From CAYFJO01 sp964343305 (GTDB lineage Bacteria > Planctomycetota > Planctomycetia > Pirellulales > Pirellulaceae), in contig CAYFJO010000145.1 of NCBI GenBank assembly GCA_964343305.1, forward strand, positions 1 through 23,602: a stretch of 23,602 nucleotides of DNA. Direction: 5' to 3'. Positions 23,089 through 23,602 of this stretch are shown piece after piece (the first letter of the stretch is position 1; every line of letters begins with the position of its first letter). A program made the translations under genes and the position numbers. The notes below the pieces were generated by a model. It had not been told where the DNA came from. It ran no database searches and saw only the letters and a list, made by a program, of their open reading frames with translations.

Positions 23089-23602
23089 ATGGGCTTGGGC
23101 AAGGTCGTTCGCAAATTGGCCAACGCGGTGTTGCACCCGTTGCATTTGGAAGTCGTCCGGCAACCGCACTTTAAGCACGCCCGCTTCAACATGGGCGACG
23201 CGTTGTGGCGCGCGGCGGAGCACGGCATCGAGGTCGGAACGATCATCGACGTGGGCGCGTCGGACGGCAAATGGACAAAGTTGGCGATGCGACGTTTTCC
23301 TGGCGCGAACGCACTCGCATTCGAACCACTCGAAGAACGATGCGGGTCACTCGAAACCTTGAAGCAGCGATTTAGCGGATTCGACTACGTCTCGGCAGTC
23401 GCTGGCGATGAGGTGGGTGAAACCGGATTCTATGTGGCGGACAATCTCGATGGCAGCGGCATTGGCAGCGAATCGGACAAGCATTCGCGGCGCGTGCCAA
23501 TGACGACGATCGACCACGAAGTTGCTAGTCGGGGACTCGACGGACCGTTTCTGATCAAGTTAGACACCCACGGCCACGAAGTGCCCATCCTCGACGGCGC
23601 GC
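23089..23602 (+). CDS. FkbM family methyltransferase, C-terminus cut by the window edge
   Basis: About 171 residues are visible. The ATG at 23089 has AAGGAG 7 bases upstream. The SAM-binding motif IIDVGASDGKWTKLAMRRFP (residues 52-71, with D54, G56 and G60) is followed by LAFEPLEE (E79) and the FkbM-type C-terminal motif FLIKLDTHGHEVPILDG (about 154-170), here with His where many members have Gln or Tyr. FkbM enzymes O-methylate sugars or polyketides; in a glycosyltransferase neighbourhood a sugar methylation role is likely (inference). The gene is divergent from the glycosyltransferase with 212 bases between them, which hold the two hairpins. Confidence 0.9.
   Translation, partial: MGLGKVVRKLANAVLHPLHLEVVRQPHFKHARFNMGDALWRAAEHGIEVGTIIDVGASDGKWTKLAMRRFPGANALAFEPLEERCGSLETLKQRFSGFDYVSAVAGDEVGETGFYVADNLDGSGIGSESDKHSRRVPMTTIDHEVASRGLDGPFLIKLDTHGHEVPILDGA

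Noticed and set aside
1..23602. tRNA, rRNA or riboswitch genes
   Set aside because: No cloverleaf with a T-loop, rRNA motif or known riboswitch core was recognised by reading both strands. A covariance-model search would be needed to exclude weak ones.

Overview
The window looks like chromosomal DNA of a planctomycete, probably of the Pirellulales type. The evidence is a DUF1559 prepilin-like protein, a split set of GspF-like and pseudopilin genes, an ECF sigma factor, a DUF4838/CBM9-type exported protein, a sulfatase remnant, a zinc-ribbon plus one-TM protein, frequent GTG starts and small palindromic repeats between genes. No 16S rRNA or tRNA gene was seen, so this assignment rests on gene families only.

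Region 1 (1-10105, all minus strand). Read in the direction of transcription it starts with an ECF sigma factor and a small membrane protein. Three consecutive GspF-like inner-membrane proteins follow, then three pseudopilin-like proteins (I-like, J/H-like, K/PilX-like) and a DUF1559 protein. Genes touch or overlap (ATG directly after TGA, GTGA overlap, 2-16 nt gaps), so the GspF/pseudopilin block is very likely one operon. No GspE ATPase, GspD secretin or major pseudopilin GspG lies in the window. An 11-base motif, TTAGACAAATC, precedes both the sigma gene and the first GspF gene. Further downstream are a broken sulfatase N-terminus, a large exported glycosidase-like protein and the start of another exported protein.

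Region 2 (10106-14304). A divergent exported DUF4838 protein with a C-terminal CBM9-like domain is followed by a 26-bp-arm inverted repeat. Then come a decayed 3' end of an IS256-family transposase and a Rpn/PD-(D/E)XK family gene.

Region 3 (14523-16245). A zinc-ribbon membrane protein is divergent from a DUF433/DUF5615 toxin-antitoxin-like pair.

Region 4 (16286-21094) is a small-molecule catabolism neighbourhood. It holds a Tat-exported enolase-superfamily enzyme resembling D-mannonate dehydratase, divergent from a TctC lipoprotein and TctB (no TctA in the window), a VOC protein, and a convergent N-acyl-D-amino-acid deacylase.

Region 5 (21206-23602) has a GT-B glycosyltransferase with an unusual inserted segment, two tandem hairpins in its upstream region, and a divergent FkbM methyltransferase cut by the window end. 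These two suggest surface glycan synthesis.
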